NCBI GenBank assembly: GCA_036272195.1
Contig: DATAZE010000055.1
Coordinates: forward strand, 29,176 to 93,175
Direction: 5' to 3'
Source of the DNA: DASXHY01 sp036272195
GTDB taxonomy: Bacteria > Verrucomicrobiota > Verrucomicrobiia > Limisphaerales > DASXHY01
DNA: 64,000 bases
Shown one piece after another: positions 1-8,035 of this stretch (positions are counted from its first letter, which is position 1; the number at the start of each line of letters is the position of its first letter). The translations under genes and the position numbers were made by a program. A model generated the notes under the pieces. The model was not told where the DNA came from, did not search any database, and saw only the letters and a program-made list of their open reading frames with translations.

Positions 1-517
1 CGCGTTTGATGGCTTGTTTGATCCACCAGGACGCGTAGGTCGAAAGCTTCGCGCCTTTTTTCGGATCGAACCGCTCGACACCTTTCATCAGGCCGATGTT
101 GCCCTCGTTGATCAAATCGAGGAGGGGCAGGCCCAGATTTTCGTAATCGCGGGCGATTTTCACGACCAGCCGCAAATTGGCTTTGATCATTTGCTCGCGC
201 GCGCTTTTGTCGCCGCGTTTGATGCGTTTGGCCAGGACAATTTCCTCGGCTGGCGTCAGCAATTTCACCTGTCCGATTTCACGGAGATATAGTTGCAAGG
301 AATCGCCTCGCGAAATCTCGGGTTCAAACGGTCGGTGAGTTTCCGCCGCAACCGGGGCTTTCACCTCGGCCGGCTTTACGTCCGCAACGTCAAATTCAAT
401 ACGCGATTTTGCCATGCGGCTCTTTCTCGGACGACGGGCAGCGCCCGCTCCGTTGGTGTCCAACGCACGGACAGCTTCCGCCGCCGGGCGTCCCTGTAAT
501 GCAGTTGGTATTCTCAT
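1..517 (-). CDS. sigma-70 family RNA polymerase sigma factor, N-terminal part (runs off the window)
   Basis: Reading the minus strand from an ATG at 517 gives an open frame to the window edge. After about 60 low-complexity residues it shows sigma region 1.2 (LQLYLREIGQVKLLTPAEE) and region 2, with NLRLVVKIARDY, DLINEGNIGLMKGVERFD and STYASWWIKQAI, the core-binding and -10 recognition helices of RpoD/RpoS-type factors. The start follows an AAGGGA ribosome site at good spacing. The long region 1.1 of a typical RpoD is absent, so this may be an alternative primary-like sigma factor. It lies 87 bases downstream of trxA on the same strand. Regions 3 and 4 are outside the window. Confidence 0.93.
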   Translation of the reverse strand, partial: MRIPTALQGRPAAEAVRALDTNGAGAARRPRKSRMAKSRIEFDVADVKPAEVKAPVAAETHRPFEPEISRGDSLQLYLREIGQVKLLTPAEEIVLAKRIKRGDKSAREQMIKANLRLVVKIARDYENLGLPLLDLINEGNIGLMKGVERFDPKKGAKLSTYASWWIKQAIKR

Positions 518-604
518 TTTATTCCCTTCAGTTCTTTCAGACATCTACGAGCATTTATTCGTTCATGAAAATGCCCGTTAAATTTTAAGTTGGTTTTCCG
601 TCAA

Positions 605-943
605 TTATGTTCCCGCGGGGGCTGACACCGTTTCCAACGTGGAAATGATGGTTTTCTTGCTGACCACGCCGACGGTTTGCTTGCGCACTTCACCGCCGAC
701 GAAATAAAGCAATGTCGGAATCGAGCGAATGCCGAAGCGCTCGGCAAGGGCGGAATTCTGGTCAATGTTAACCTTGGCCACTTTGGCGCGTCCGCCCTGT
801 TCGGTCGCGATTTCGTCAAGCACCGGCCCGAGCATTTTGCACGGTCCACACCATTCCGCCCAAAAATCAACCACCACCGGCTGCGCGGATTTCAGGACTT
901 CCGCTTCAAAATTCGACTCGTTGATTTCAATTGTCGGTTTCAT
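605..943 (-). CDS. trxA: thioredoxin
   Basis: Single-domain cytoplasmic thioredoxin of 112 residues, the usual family length. The redox motif WCGPC is at residues 31-35 and the cis-proline is in SIPTLLYF (Pro76). It reduces protein disulfides and is itself reduced by thioredoxin reductase, which is not in the window. It follows an Rrf2-type regulator by 69 bases on the same strand, so the two are probably cotranscribed. A redox or Fe-S-responsive regulator beside a thioredoxin makes functional sense, but regulation is inferred. Confidence 0.96.
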   Translation of the reverse strand: MKPTIEINESNFEAEVLKSAQPVVVDFWAEWCGPCKMLGPVLDEIATEQGGRAKVAKVNIDQNSALAERFGIRSIPTLLYFVGGEVRKQTVGVVSKKTIISTLETVSAPAGT

Positions 944-1012
944 TTTGGTTTCTCCGTTCTCTGGTTGTTATGTAATCGATGCTGTTACAATTTCGCACAA
1001 AAAATAAGAACG

Positions 1013-1459
1013 TCAAACGGCTTGTTCCTCGCCTTTCATGCACGTTTCCCGGGCGGTTCGAACGACATCGGCCAAAGTGGTCTTTTTCAGGTCTTGTTCC
1101 AAGGCGCTTTCCGCCGAGGCGAAGACCCTTTCGAGCGTCTTCCGGATGCAATTTCCTATCGGGCAACCGGCATTGGGCTTTTTGGACGGCGAGGTAAAGG
1201 GCTCGTGGACTTCCACGGCGCGGTAGACATCAGCAAGGTTAATGCTTTTGGGAGAACGGCTTAGGCGAGAGCCAGCACCGGCGCCCTTGCGGGTCTCAAT
1301 GAGCCGTGCCTGTTGCAGGGACAATAAAAGCCTCCGGATAATCACGGGATTCGTGTTGACGCTGTCTGCCAGGCAACCAGACGTGACAGGATCGCCCTCT
1401 TTGTAAGCGAGGACGGACAACACATGCACGGCCATCGCAAATCGGCAGCTTGTTTTCAT
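1013..1459 (-). CDS. Rrf2 family transcriptional regulator
   Basis: 148 residues with an N-terminal winged helix of the Rrf2/IscR/NsrR type (FAMAVHVLSVLAYKEG, then NPVIIRRLLLSLQQARLIET, then a Gly-rich wing) and a C-terminal dimerisation helix. Cysteines at 99 and 104 sit where IscR and NsrR carry Fe-S ligands, but the usual three-Cys spacing is not reproduced (others are at 5, 29 and 140), so cluster binding is uncertain. A perfect dyad between its own -35 and -10 elements suggests autorepression. It is first in a likely operon with trxA. Its target and signal are not known. Confidence 0.88.
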   Translation of the reverse strand: MKTSCRFAMAVHVLSVLAYKEGDPVTSGCLADSVNTNPVIIRRLLLSLQQARLIETRKGAGAGSRLSRSPKSINLADVYRAVEVHEPFTSPSKKPNAGCPIGNCIRKTLERVFASAESALEQDLKKTTLADVVRTARETCMKGEEQAV

Positions 1460-1470
1460 TCCGTTATTTA

Positions 1471-1499
1471 TAAGTAACCGTCGAGGTTACATTTGTCAA
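1471..1499 (-). promoter_or_regulatory. promoter of the Rrf2 gene with an operator-like dyad in the spacer
   Basis: On the minus strand a perfect TTGACA (-35) is followed 17 bases later by TACTTA (-10-like). The spacer holds the perfect inverted repeat GTAACC-N5-GGTTAC (1474-1490). The start codon lies 11 bases beyond. A dimeric regulator bound here would block RNA polymerase, so Rrf2 autorepression is the obvious inference. Confidence 0.65.
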
Positions 1500-1562
1500 G
1501 GAATCACCGGGCGGGCGGCCTTATATTGGATGAGGAAGCGGGGAACTTGTTCCGCGTCATTT

Positions 1563-1596
1563 TCAACCTGCTGCCGTCTTGCCGGCGGCAGGTTGA
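1563..1596. repeat. short palindrome between convergent-side gene ends
   Basis: TCAACCTG and CAGGTTGA form an 8-base stem around a GC-rich loop in the gap between the Rrf2 promoter and the end of the oxidoreductase gene. There is no T-run on either strand, so it is not a clear terminator. It may belong to the repeat families that litter this window. Confidence 0.4.
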
Positions 1597-1652
1597 TGAC
1601 TGAAGTCCGCGCTCCGACGGGATCCGACAGACGTGGGAGCCGAAAGGAACAT

Positions 1653-2618
1653 CTACAACACAACGTCGGCTTCCGGATCGATAGCTAACACGATCTTTCC
1701 GTGGGCGTGGCCTCTCTGGCTTAATTCCTGAGCCTTGCGCGCTTCGCGCAACGGCAGAATTGTTTCGACGATGACTTTGATCTGGCCGCTGGCGACCAGT
1801 TCGGCGATCTGCCGCAACTCTTCCGTTCGCGTGGAATCCTGGCGCATGAAGATCCCGCGCGCACCGTGCGCAGCCGCGGTTTTTTCTGAAGGAGGTTGAA
1901 CGATGGAGACGAGCACGCCGCCTTTCTTCAGCACTTTCCAGGAACGTTCCTGTGTCTCGCCGCCGACGGTGTCGAATACCATGTCGGCATCTTGAACGAT
2001 CTCTTCAAATCGGCTGGTGCGATAGTCGATAACTTCGTGCGCGCCGAGGCTCCGGACGAGATCGGCGTTCGCGCCAGACGCGGTGCCAATGACGTAGGCG
2101 CCTTTCCATTTGGCGAATTGCACGGCGAACCCGCCGACGCCTCCCGCTGCGGCGTGAATCAAGACTTTCTGTCCTTTGCGCAATTTCGCCTCATCGAATA
2201 GCGCCTGCCACGCCGTCATGGAAGCCACGGGCAGGGCTGCCGCGCGGACGTGATCCAACGCGGCCGGTTTTTCGATGATCTGTGACACTGGCGCGAGGGC
2301 ATACTCCGCATAACCACCGCTGGAATCGGATACGGAGCCGAAGACGGCCTCACCCACGCGAAACTCCGTCACTTCAGGGCCCAGTGCTTCCACTTCGCCG
2401 GAGAATTCGACTCCCATGATGGAGGGCAACGGGATTTGGCCCATTTTTCCTTCGCGGATTTTCCAATCCACCGGATTCACCCCGGCGGCGTGGATTCGGA
2501 CTTGGACTTCATTCGCGCCGGGTTCCGGTCGCGGCACATCTTCAAGTTTCAGCACTTCCGGCCCGCCAAATTTATGAATTTGAATCGCTTTCATCGTCTC
2601 GGTCATCGTGGTTGCCAT
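1653..2618 (-). CDS. NADP-dependent quinone oxidoreductase-like MDR enzyme (zinc-free)
   Basis: 321 residues of the medium-chain dehydrogenase/reductase superfamily, quinone-oxidoreductase branch. The N-terminal GroES-like fold contains VRIHAAGVNPVDWKIREG and GVEFSGEV. The Rossmann domain carries AAAGGVGGFAVQFAK for NAD(P)H binding. The structural-zinc cysteines of alcohol dehydrogenases are missing, as expected for this branch. The ATG at 2618 was chosen over an upstream one because AAGGA precedes it at proper spacing and the family begins with MKAIQIHKFG. It stands alone on the minus strand. The natural substrate (quinone or enone) cannot be read from the sequence. Confidence 0.9.
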   Translation of the reverse strand: MATTMTETMKAIQIHKFGGPEVLKLEDVPRPEPGANEVQVRIHAAGVNPVDWKIREGKMGQIPLPSIMGVEFSGEVEALGPEVTEFRVGEAVFGSVSDSSGGYAEYALAPVSQIIEKPAALDHVRAAALPVASMTAWQALFDEAKLRKGQKVLIHAAAGGVGGFAVQFAKWKGAYVIGTASGANADLVRSLGAHEVIDYRTSRFEEIVQDADMVFDTVGGETQERSWKVLKKGGVLVSIVQPPSEKTAAAHGARGIFMRQDSTRTEELRQIAELVASGQIKVIVETILPLREARKAQELSQRGHAHGKIVLAIDPEADVVL

Positions 2619-2862
2619 AAAATTTTCCTTTTTGTTCGATTGTTCATCGTGGCTGCGAGAATTTTGGGAATGGTTGTATTTCGCAGACGGTTCAAACCGA
2701 TAATCAACGTTGCGGCCACGCGGGCATGGCGACAATCGGGGTGAACACCCCGGTGAAATCTCCCCTTAAGTTCTAGGAACATAGGATTAGTTAAGGTTTT
2801 TCATTTCTTAATGAACAAATCTTGAAGACCACCGTCAAACTTGTAACTATTCGTTTACCTGT

Positions 2863-3279
2863 ATGAAAAAGTCGATATTGCTTTTCGGAAGCGTTGCGGC
2901 TGCCGGCTTGCTGGCAGGCTGCGTAGAACGTCGAGTAGTCTATGTGCGGGAACCAGCCCCGCCCCCACCAGCGGTGGCAGTGACTCCACCGCCATCGCCG
3001 GATCCCTCCGCTCCCATGCCGGCACCGCCGCCGGATGCGATGGCTGCGCCGGAAACACCGCCGCCGGGTGAAGTTCCTCCGCCGATGCAAACGGAAGTGG
3101 TGACGGTTGCGCCGGGGCCGGCTTACGCCTGGGTGCCCGGGGTTTGGGCATGGCATGGCCGATGGATTTGGGCGGGCGGTCATTGGGTGGTTGGTCCGCA
3201 TCCGCGTGCGATTTGGGTGGGTGGACATTGGGTGCGGCGTGGTCGCAGGATGTTCTGGGTGAACGGTTATTGGCGTTAG
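2863..3279 (+). CDS. YXWGXW-repeat lipoprotein
   Basis: 138 residues. The N-terminus MKKSILLFGSVAAAG is followed by a lipobox (LLAGC), so it is a lipid-anchored envelope protein. Residues 30-80 are Pro/Ala-rich. The C-terminal half has repeats of aromatic-Gly type (YAWVPGVWAW, IWAGGHWV, IWVGGHWV, FWVNGYWR) that match the YXWGXW repeat family, whose function is unknown. It lies 211 bases upstream of the RND adaptor on the same strand. A link to envelope stress or efflux is conjecture. Confidence 0.85.
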   Translation: MKKSILLFGSVAAAGLLAGCVERRVVYVREPAPPPPAVAVTPPPSPDPSAPMPAPPPDAMAAPETPPPGEVPPPMQTEVVTVAPGPAYAWVPGVWAWHGRWIWAGGHWVVGPHPRAIWVGGHWVRRGRRMFWVNGYWR

Positions 3280-3490
3280 ATGCCGGACGCCCCGAAAGAC
3301 CTCATTTCGTTGCTTGCCAGCCCGTAAAAATGGGCGCACAAAGAGCCTGTTTTCGCATGACGGGAAGGCGGCGGAGGAATACGATGTAACCATTGAGTTA
3401 CTACCGGAGTCTGAATGGGAGCCGTCCGTCACCGGGTGCTCGCGGTTGTTTTGGCGACATATTTTAATTGCTCGATAGAGCGCTGAGTTC

Positions 3491-4819
3491 ATGGAAAAAA
3501 AAGATCAAGCCCAAGCCGGCGCTCATAACGAGCCGCCCTCAACACCGCTGCCGCCTTCGAAACAGTTGCCTCCCGCTGCCGCCGCGCCCCACCGCCGGCG
3601 GTTATGGCCCTGGGTGGTTGCTTCAATCATCGTGGTGTTAATTTTACTGGTCATTTTCCTGCGTCGTGGCGAACCCAAGGCCCAGGCGGGGCACGGCGGA
3701 CGTGGTGGCGCGGGACAAACCGTGGTGGTTGACCCCGCCACCGCGACGAAGGGCGACATCAATGTTTATGTGAATGCGTTGGGGACGGTGACGCCGTATT
3801 ATGTCGTTTCGGTCAGGACACGAGTGGATGGACAACTCGTCAAGGTGAATTACAAGGAAGGACAGTTGGTACATGCGGGAGATCCGCTCGCTGAAATCGA
3901 CCCGTCGCCTTTCCAGGCAACGCTGGTGCAGGCGCGGGGAGAGCTGACACGCGACCAGGCGCTGCTGGAAAATGCGCGACTGGATTTGAGCCGTTACCAG
4001 GAGGCGTTTTCCAAAAACGCCGTTCCAAAGCAACAGTTGGACACGCAGGGTTCGACGGTGCATCAATTTGAAGGCACGGTGGCGTTGGACGAGGGGCAGG
4101 TCAGCAATGCGCTGGTGCAACTGGCCTATTGTTATATTACCTCGCCGATCAACGGTCGCGTCGGGTTGCGATTGGTTGACCCCGGAAACATCGTTCACGC
4201 CAGCGACGCGAATCCGCTGGTGGTCGTCACGGAAATGCAGCCCATCACAGTTATTTTCAATGTGGCCGAGGATTACCTGCCGCAGATCCACGAGCAAATG
4301 AAGCAGGGGAAGGAATTGGCTGTGGACGCCCTGGATCGCGCGCAACTGAAGAAGATTGCTTCCGGAGTTTTGGAAACGCTGGATAATCAGATCGATACCA
4401 CGACCGGCACGCTCAAACTGAAGGCGGTCTTTACCAACGAGGATGAATCGCTCTTTCCGAATCAATTCGTCAACGCCCGGCTGCTGGTGGACACGCATCG
4501 CGGCGTGACGCTATTGCCAAACCCGGTGATTCAACACAACGCACAAGGCGCTTATGTTTACGTGCTGGAATCCTCCGGGACTAACCAAACCGCCACGATA
4601 AAGTCACTCAACGTGGTAACGACTGAAGGTGACATCTCGGAAGTTGAGGGAATCGAGCCGGGCACCGTGGTGGCGGCATCCAATTTTAACCGGCTGACGG
4701 ATGGAGCCGTAGTGAACGTGCGCCCGCCGGGCGAGGAGAAACAGAGAGGCGGTTCTTCGACCAATGCATCTCCCGAGAACGGGACGAATGGGCCGGCAAG
4801 AAGGGGCAAAAAGAAATGA
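3491..4819 (+). CDS. mdtA: RND efflux periplasmic adaptor subunit, MdtA type
   Basis: 442-residue membrane-fusion protein. A Pro-rich cytoplasmic start is followed by one transmembrane helix (about 38-58), then the barrel-sandwich hybrid with the lipoyl halves (GTVTPYYVVSVRTRVDGQL and YCYITSPINGRVGLR) flanking an alpha-hairpin, a beta-barrel, and a low-complexity Gly/Lys-rich tail. It bridges the inner-membrane pump and the outer-membrane channel. It is first in an mdtA-mdtB-mdtC-outer-membrane-factor operon. MdtB and MdtC follow, which supports the MdtABC assignment rather than AcrAB. No dedicated regulator is adjacent. Confidence 0.93.
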   Translation: MEKKDQAQAGAHNEPPSTPLPPSKQLPPAAAAPHRRRLWPWVVASIIVVLILLVIFLRRGEPKAQAGHGGRGGAGQTVVVDPATATKGDINVYVNALGTVTPYYVVSVRTRVDGQLVKVNYKEGQLVHAGDPLAEIDPSPFQATLVQARGELTRDQALLENARLDLSRYQEAFSKNAVPKQQLDTQGSTVHQFEGTVALDEGQVSNALVQLAYCYITSPINGRVGLRLVDPGNIVHASDANPLVVVTEMQPITVIFNVAEDYLPQIHEQMKQGKELAVDALDRAQLKKIASGVLETLDNQIDTTTGTLKLKAVFTNEDESLFPNQFVNARLLVDTHRGVTLLPNPVIQHNAQGAYVYVLESSGTNQTATIKSLNVVTTEGDISEVEGIEPGTVVAASNFNRLTDGAVVNVRPPGEEKQRGGSSTNASPENGTNGPARRGKKK

Positions 4820-4839
4820 GCCCGGCAGGTGTGATTTTT

Positions 4840-4886
4840 CCGTCCGCTAACGCGGACGGGGACGCTGCGGCGCGGCGTCCCTACCT
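4840..4886. repeat. palindromic intergenic element, family B (copy 1)
   Basis: Two back-to-back hairpins: CCGTCCGC-TAAC-GCGGACGG and GGGACGC..GGCGTCCC, ending in CTACC. A second copy with the same layout lies at 28717-28765. It sits between mdtA and mdtB, where it could stabilise or attenuate the transcript. Confidence 0.75.
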
Positions 4887-4918
4887 GCGCGCGGGAGTGG
4901 CACTGAATTGATTTTCTC

Positions 4919-7900
4919 ATGAGTCCGTCCCGACAATTTATTCTGCGACCAGTGGCGACAACGCTGTTGATGATCGCCATTTTCCTGTCGGGTGTGGTCG
5001 CTTACTTTCAGCTTCCCGTCTCGGCGCTGCCGCAGGTGGATTATCCCACCATTCAAATCGTCACGTTTTACCCGGGAGCGAGTCCTGATGTCACGGCTTC
5101 AGCCATCACCGCGCCGTTGGAGCGGCAGTTTGGGCAATTGCCCGGATTGAAGCAGATGACGTCCATCAGTTCCGGAGGCAGTTCGATCATCACGCTCCAA
5201 TTCGTGCTGTCCTTGAACATCGATGTGGCTGAGCAGGAAGTGCAGGCAGCCATCAACGCCTCCCAGAGTTATTTGCCCACGGGCCTGCCGCAGCCACCCA
5301 TCTACAGCAAATCCAACCCGGCGGACGCGCCGATCATCACGCTCGCGCTCACCTCAAAAACATATCCGCTGAACCAGGTGGAGGATTTCGCCGACACGCG
5401 GCTGGCGCAAAAAATTTCTCAATTGCCGGGAGTCGGATTGGTGACGATCAGCGGCGGGCAAAAACCAGCGGTGCGCATCCAGGCCAATCCCACGGCGTTG
5501 TCCTCCTACGGCATCGGGTTGGAAGATTTGCGAACGTCATTGCAGCAGGCGAGCGTCAACCAGGCCAAGGGAAATTTTGACGGCGCGCGGCAATCCTACG
5601 AGATCAACGCGAACGACCAGCTGCTGACGAGCAAGGACTACGCATCGCTGGTGGTGGCTTATCGCAACGGCGCTCCGGTGACGCTTTCAAGCGTGGCGCA
5701 GGTCGTTGATGATGTGGAGAACCAGAGGCTGGCCGCGTGGATGAATTCGGTGCCGGCGGTGATCGTGAATATTCAACGCCAGCCCGGCGCGAACATCATC
5801 CAGGTGGTGGACAGCATCAAAAAACTTCTGCCGACCTTGAAGGAAAGCCTTCCCGCCTCGATCGATATTGCGGTCCTGACGGACCGCACCACGACGATTC
5901 GCGCCTCGGTGCATGACGTTCAATTCTCCCTGGCGCTGACCGTTGGCCTGGTGGTGCTGGTGATTTTCCTGTTCCTGCGAAATTTGCCCGCCACGTTTAT
6001 TCCGAGCCTGGCCGTGCCGTTGTCGATCGTGGGCACTCTCGGCGTGATGTATATGCTGGGCTACAGCCTGGACAATCTTTCCCTGATGGCGTTGACGATT
6101 TCGACGGGGTTTGTGGTGGACGACGCCATTGTGATGATCGAGAACATCGTTCGATACATCGAGGAGGGCGAAAGTCCGTTGAAGGCGGCATTGAAAGGCT
6201 CGGAGCAGATCGGTTTTACGATTATTTCGCTGACGGTGTCGCTGATTGCCGTGCTGATTCCGTTATTGTTCATGGGCGACATCGTGGGGCGGTTGTTCCG
6301 TGAATTTGCCGTTACGTTGAGCGTTACCATCCTGGTTTCCGCGGTGGTTTCACTCACGTTCACTCCGATGTTGTGCTCGCTATGGCTCAAGCCAAAATCA
6401 GACAAACAACCTGGGCGCTTTTACCAGTCTTCCGAGCGCATGTATGAGCGGGTGATTGAGTATTATGGACGAACACTCAAATTCGTGTTGAGGCATCAGC
6501 CCACGACGATGCTCGTGGCGGTGGGCACGCTGGTCCTGACGGTGGTTCTTTACATCATTGTGCCGAAAGGATTTTTCCCCTCGCAGGACACGGGCGTGAT
6601 CCAGGGCATCTCGGATGCGGCGCAAAACATCTCCTTCCCGGCGATGGCGGAAAAGCAACAGGAATTGGCGCGCGTGATTTTGAAGGATTCAGCGGTGGAG
6701 AGCCTTTCATCGTTTATTGGCGCGGACGGGATTAATTCCACGCTGAACAGCGGGCGCATTCTCATCAACCTCAAGCCGCTGGCCGAACGCAAAGTCAGCG
6801 CGACGGAAGTCATGCGGCGGTTGCAACCCGAATTGGCAAAGGTGGAAGGCATCACGCTTTACATGCAGCCGGTGCAGGACCTCACGGTGGAAGACCGCGT
6901 CAGCCGCACGCAATATCAATACACGCTCGAAGATGCGAGCGCGGATGAGTTGAACACCTGGACGGCGAAGTTGATGGACAAATTTCAGGCGATTCCCGAA
7001 CTGCGCGACGTGGCGACGGACCAGCAAACGGAGGGCTCCCAAGCCTCGCTGGTGATTGACCGGGTCACGGCCTCGCGGCTGGGCATCAGCCCGCAGGACA
7101 TTGATAATGCGCTTTATGACGCCTTCGGCCAACGGCAGATTTCGACGCTCTTCACGCAGTTGAACCAATATCACGTCATCCTGGAGACGCTGCCGGAATT
7201 TCAGCGCAACCCGCAAAAGTTGAACGACATTTATGTGCGTTCCGCAGGCGGCGGATCGGTGCCATTGAGCGCATTCACTCATTTTGAATCGGGCACGATC
7301 CCGATCGCGATCAATCACCAGGGCCAGTTTCCTTCCGTGACGATTTCGTTCAATCTCGCGCCCGGGGCGTCACTCGGCGCGGCGACGAAGGCCATTGAAA
7401 AGGCGCAAAAAGAACTCGACATGCCGCTGAGCGTGCAGGCTTCGTTCCAGGGGACGGCGGAAGCGTTCCTGGCCTCGTTGCAAAACGAGCCGCTATTAAT
7501 TCTCGCGGCCATCATTACGGTGTACATCGTCCTCGGGGTTCTATACGAAAGTTACATTCACCCGGTGACGATTCTTTCCACTCTGCCATCGGCCGGAGTG
7601 GGGGCCATCCTCGCGCTGCTCGTGACGGGGACCGAGCTGGGCGTTGTGGCGCTCATCGGCATCATCCTATTGATCGGTATCGTGAAGAAGAATGCCATCA
7701 TGATGATTGACTTCGCGCTGGAAGCGGAGCGGCACGAAGGCAAGTCGGCGGATGAAGCGATCTACCAGGCGTGTTTGTTGCGGTTTCGGCCGATCATGAT
7801 GACGACCTTTGCGGCGCTATTCGGCGGATTGCCGCTGGCGTTCGGCAATGGCGTGGGTTCGGAACTGCGCAAGCCGCTGGGTATTGCCATCGTCGGCGGC

Positions 7901-8035
7901 CTGCTCGTAAGCCAGTTGCTCACGCTCTACACGACGCCGGTCATTTACATTTATTTCGATCGTTTCGGGAAACGATTTTTCCGCTCTGAGCGAAAAGAGA
8001 AAGCCGCGGCGGCGGCGGAGCCGGCCACGCCATGA
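4919..8035 (+). CDS. mdtB: RND multidrug efflux permease, MdtB type
   Basis: 1038 residues, the normal length for an HAE1-type RND pump, with 12 predicted transmembrane helices and two large periplasmic loops. It starts SRQFILRPVATTLLMIAIFLSG like MdtB/MdtC. The proton-relay aspartates in TM4 are visible in GFVVDDAIVMIENIVRYIEEG, and the repeat signature MMTTFAALFGGLPLAFGNGVG is near the C-terminus. It is proton-driven and probably assembles with MdtC as a heterotrimer. It overlaps mdtC by 4 bases (ATGA), so translation is coupled. Substrates are not deducible. Confidence 0.95.
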   Translation: MSPSRQFILRPVATTLLMIAIFLSGVVAYFQLPVSALPQVDYPTIQIVTFYPGASPDVTASAITAPLERQFGQLPGLKQMTSISSGGSSIITLQFVLSLNIDVAEQEVQAAINASQSYLPTGLPQPPIYSKSNPADAPIITLALTSKTYPLNQVEDFADTRLAQKISQLPGVGLVTISGGQKPAVRIQANPTALSSYGIGLEDLRTSLQQASVNQAKGNFDGARQSYEINANDQLLTSKDYASLVVAYRNGAPVTLSSVAQVVDDVENQRLAAWMNSVPAVIVNIQRQPGANIIQVVDSIKKLLPTLKESLPASIDIAVLTDRTTTIRASVHDVQFSLALTVGLVVLVIFLFLRNLPATFIPSLAVPLSIVGTLGVMYMLGYSLDNLSLMALTISTGFVVDDAIVMIENIVRYIEEGESPLKAALKGSEQIGFTIISLTVSLIAVLIPLLFMGDIVGRLFREFAVTLSVTILVSAVVSLTFTPMLCSLWLKPKSDKQPGRFYQSSERMYERVIEYYGRTLKFVLRHQPTTMLVAVGTLVLTVVLYIIVPKGFFPSQDTGVIQGISDAAQNISFPAMAEKQQELARVILKDSAVESLSSFIGADGINSTLNSGRILINLKPLAERKVSATEVMRRLQPELAKVEGITLYMQPVQDLTVEDRVSRTQYQYTLEDASADELNTWTAKLMDKFQAIPELRDVATDQQTEGSQASLVIDRVTASRLGISPQDIDNALYDAFGQRQISTLFTQLNQYHVILETLPEFQRNPQKLNDIYVRSAGGGSVPLSAFTHFESGTIPIAINHQGQFPSVTISFNLAPGASLGAATKAIEKAQKELDMPLSVQASFQGTAEAFLASLQNEPLLILAAIITVYIVLGVLYESYIHPVTILSTLPSAGVGAILALLVTGTELGVVALIGIILLIGIVKKNAIMMIDFALEAERHEGKSADEAIYQACLLRFRPIMMTTFAALFGGLPLAFGNGVGSELRKPLGIAIVGGLLVSQLLTLYTTPVIYIYFDRFGKRFFRSERKEKAAAAAEPATP

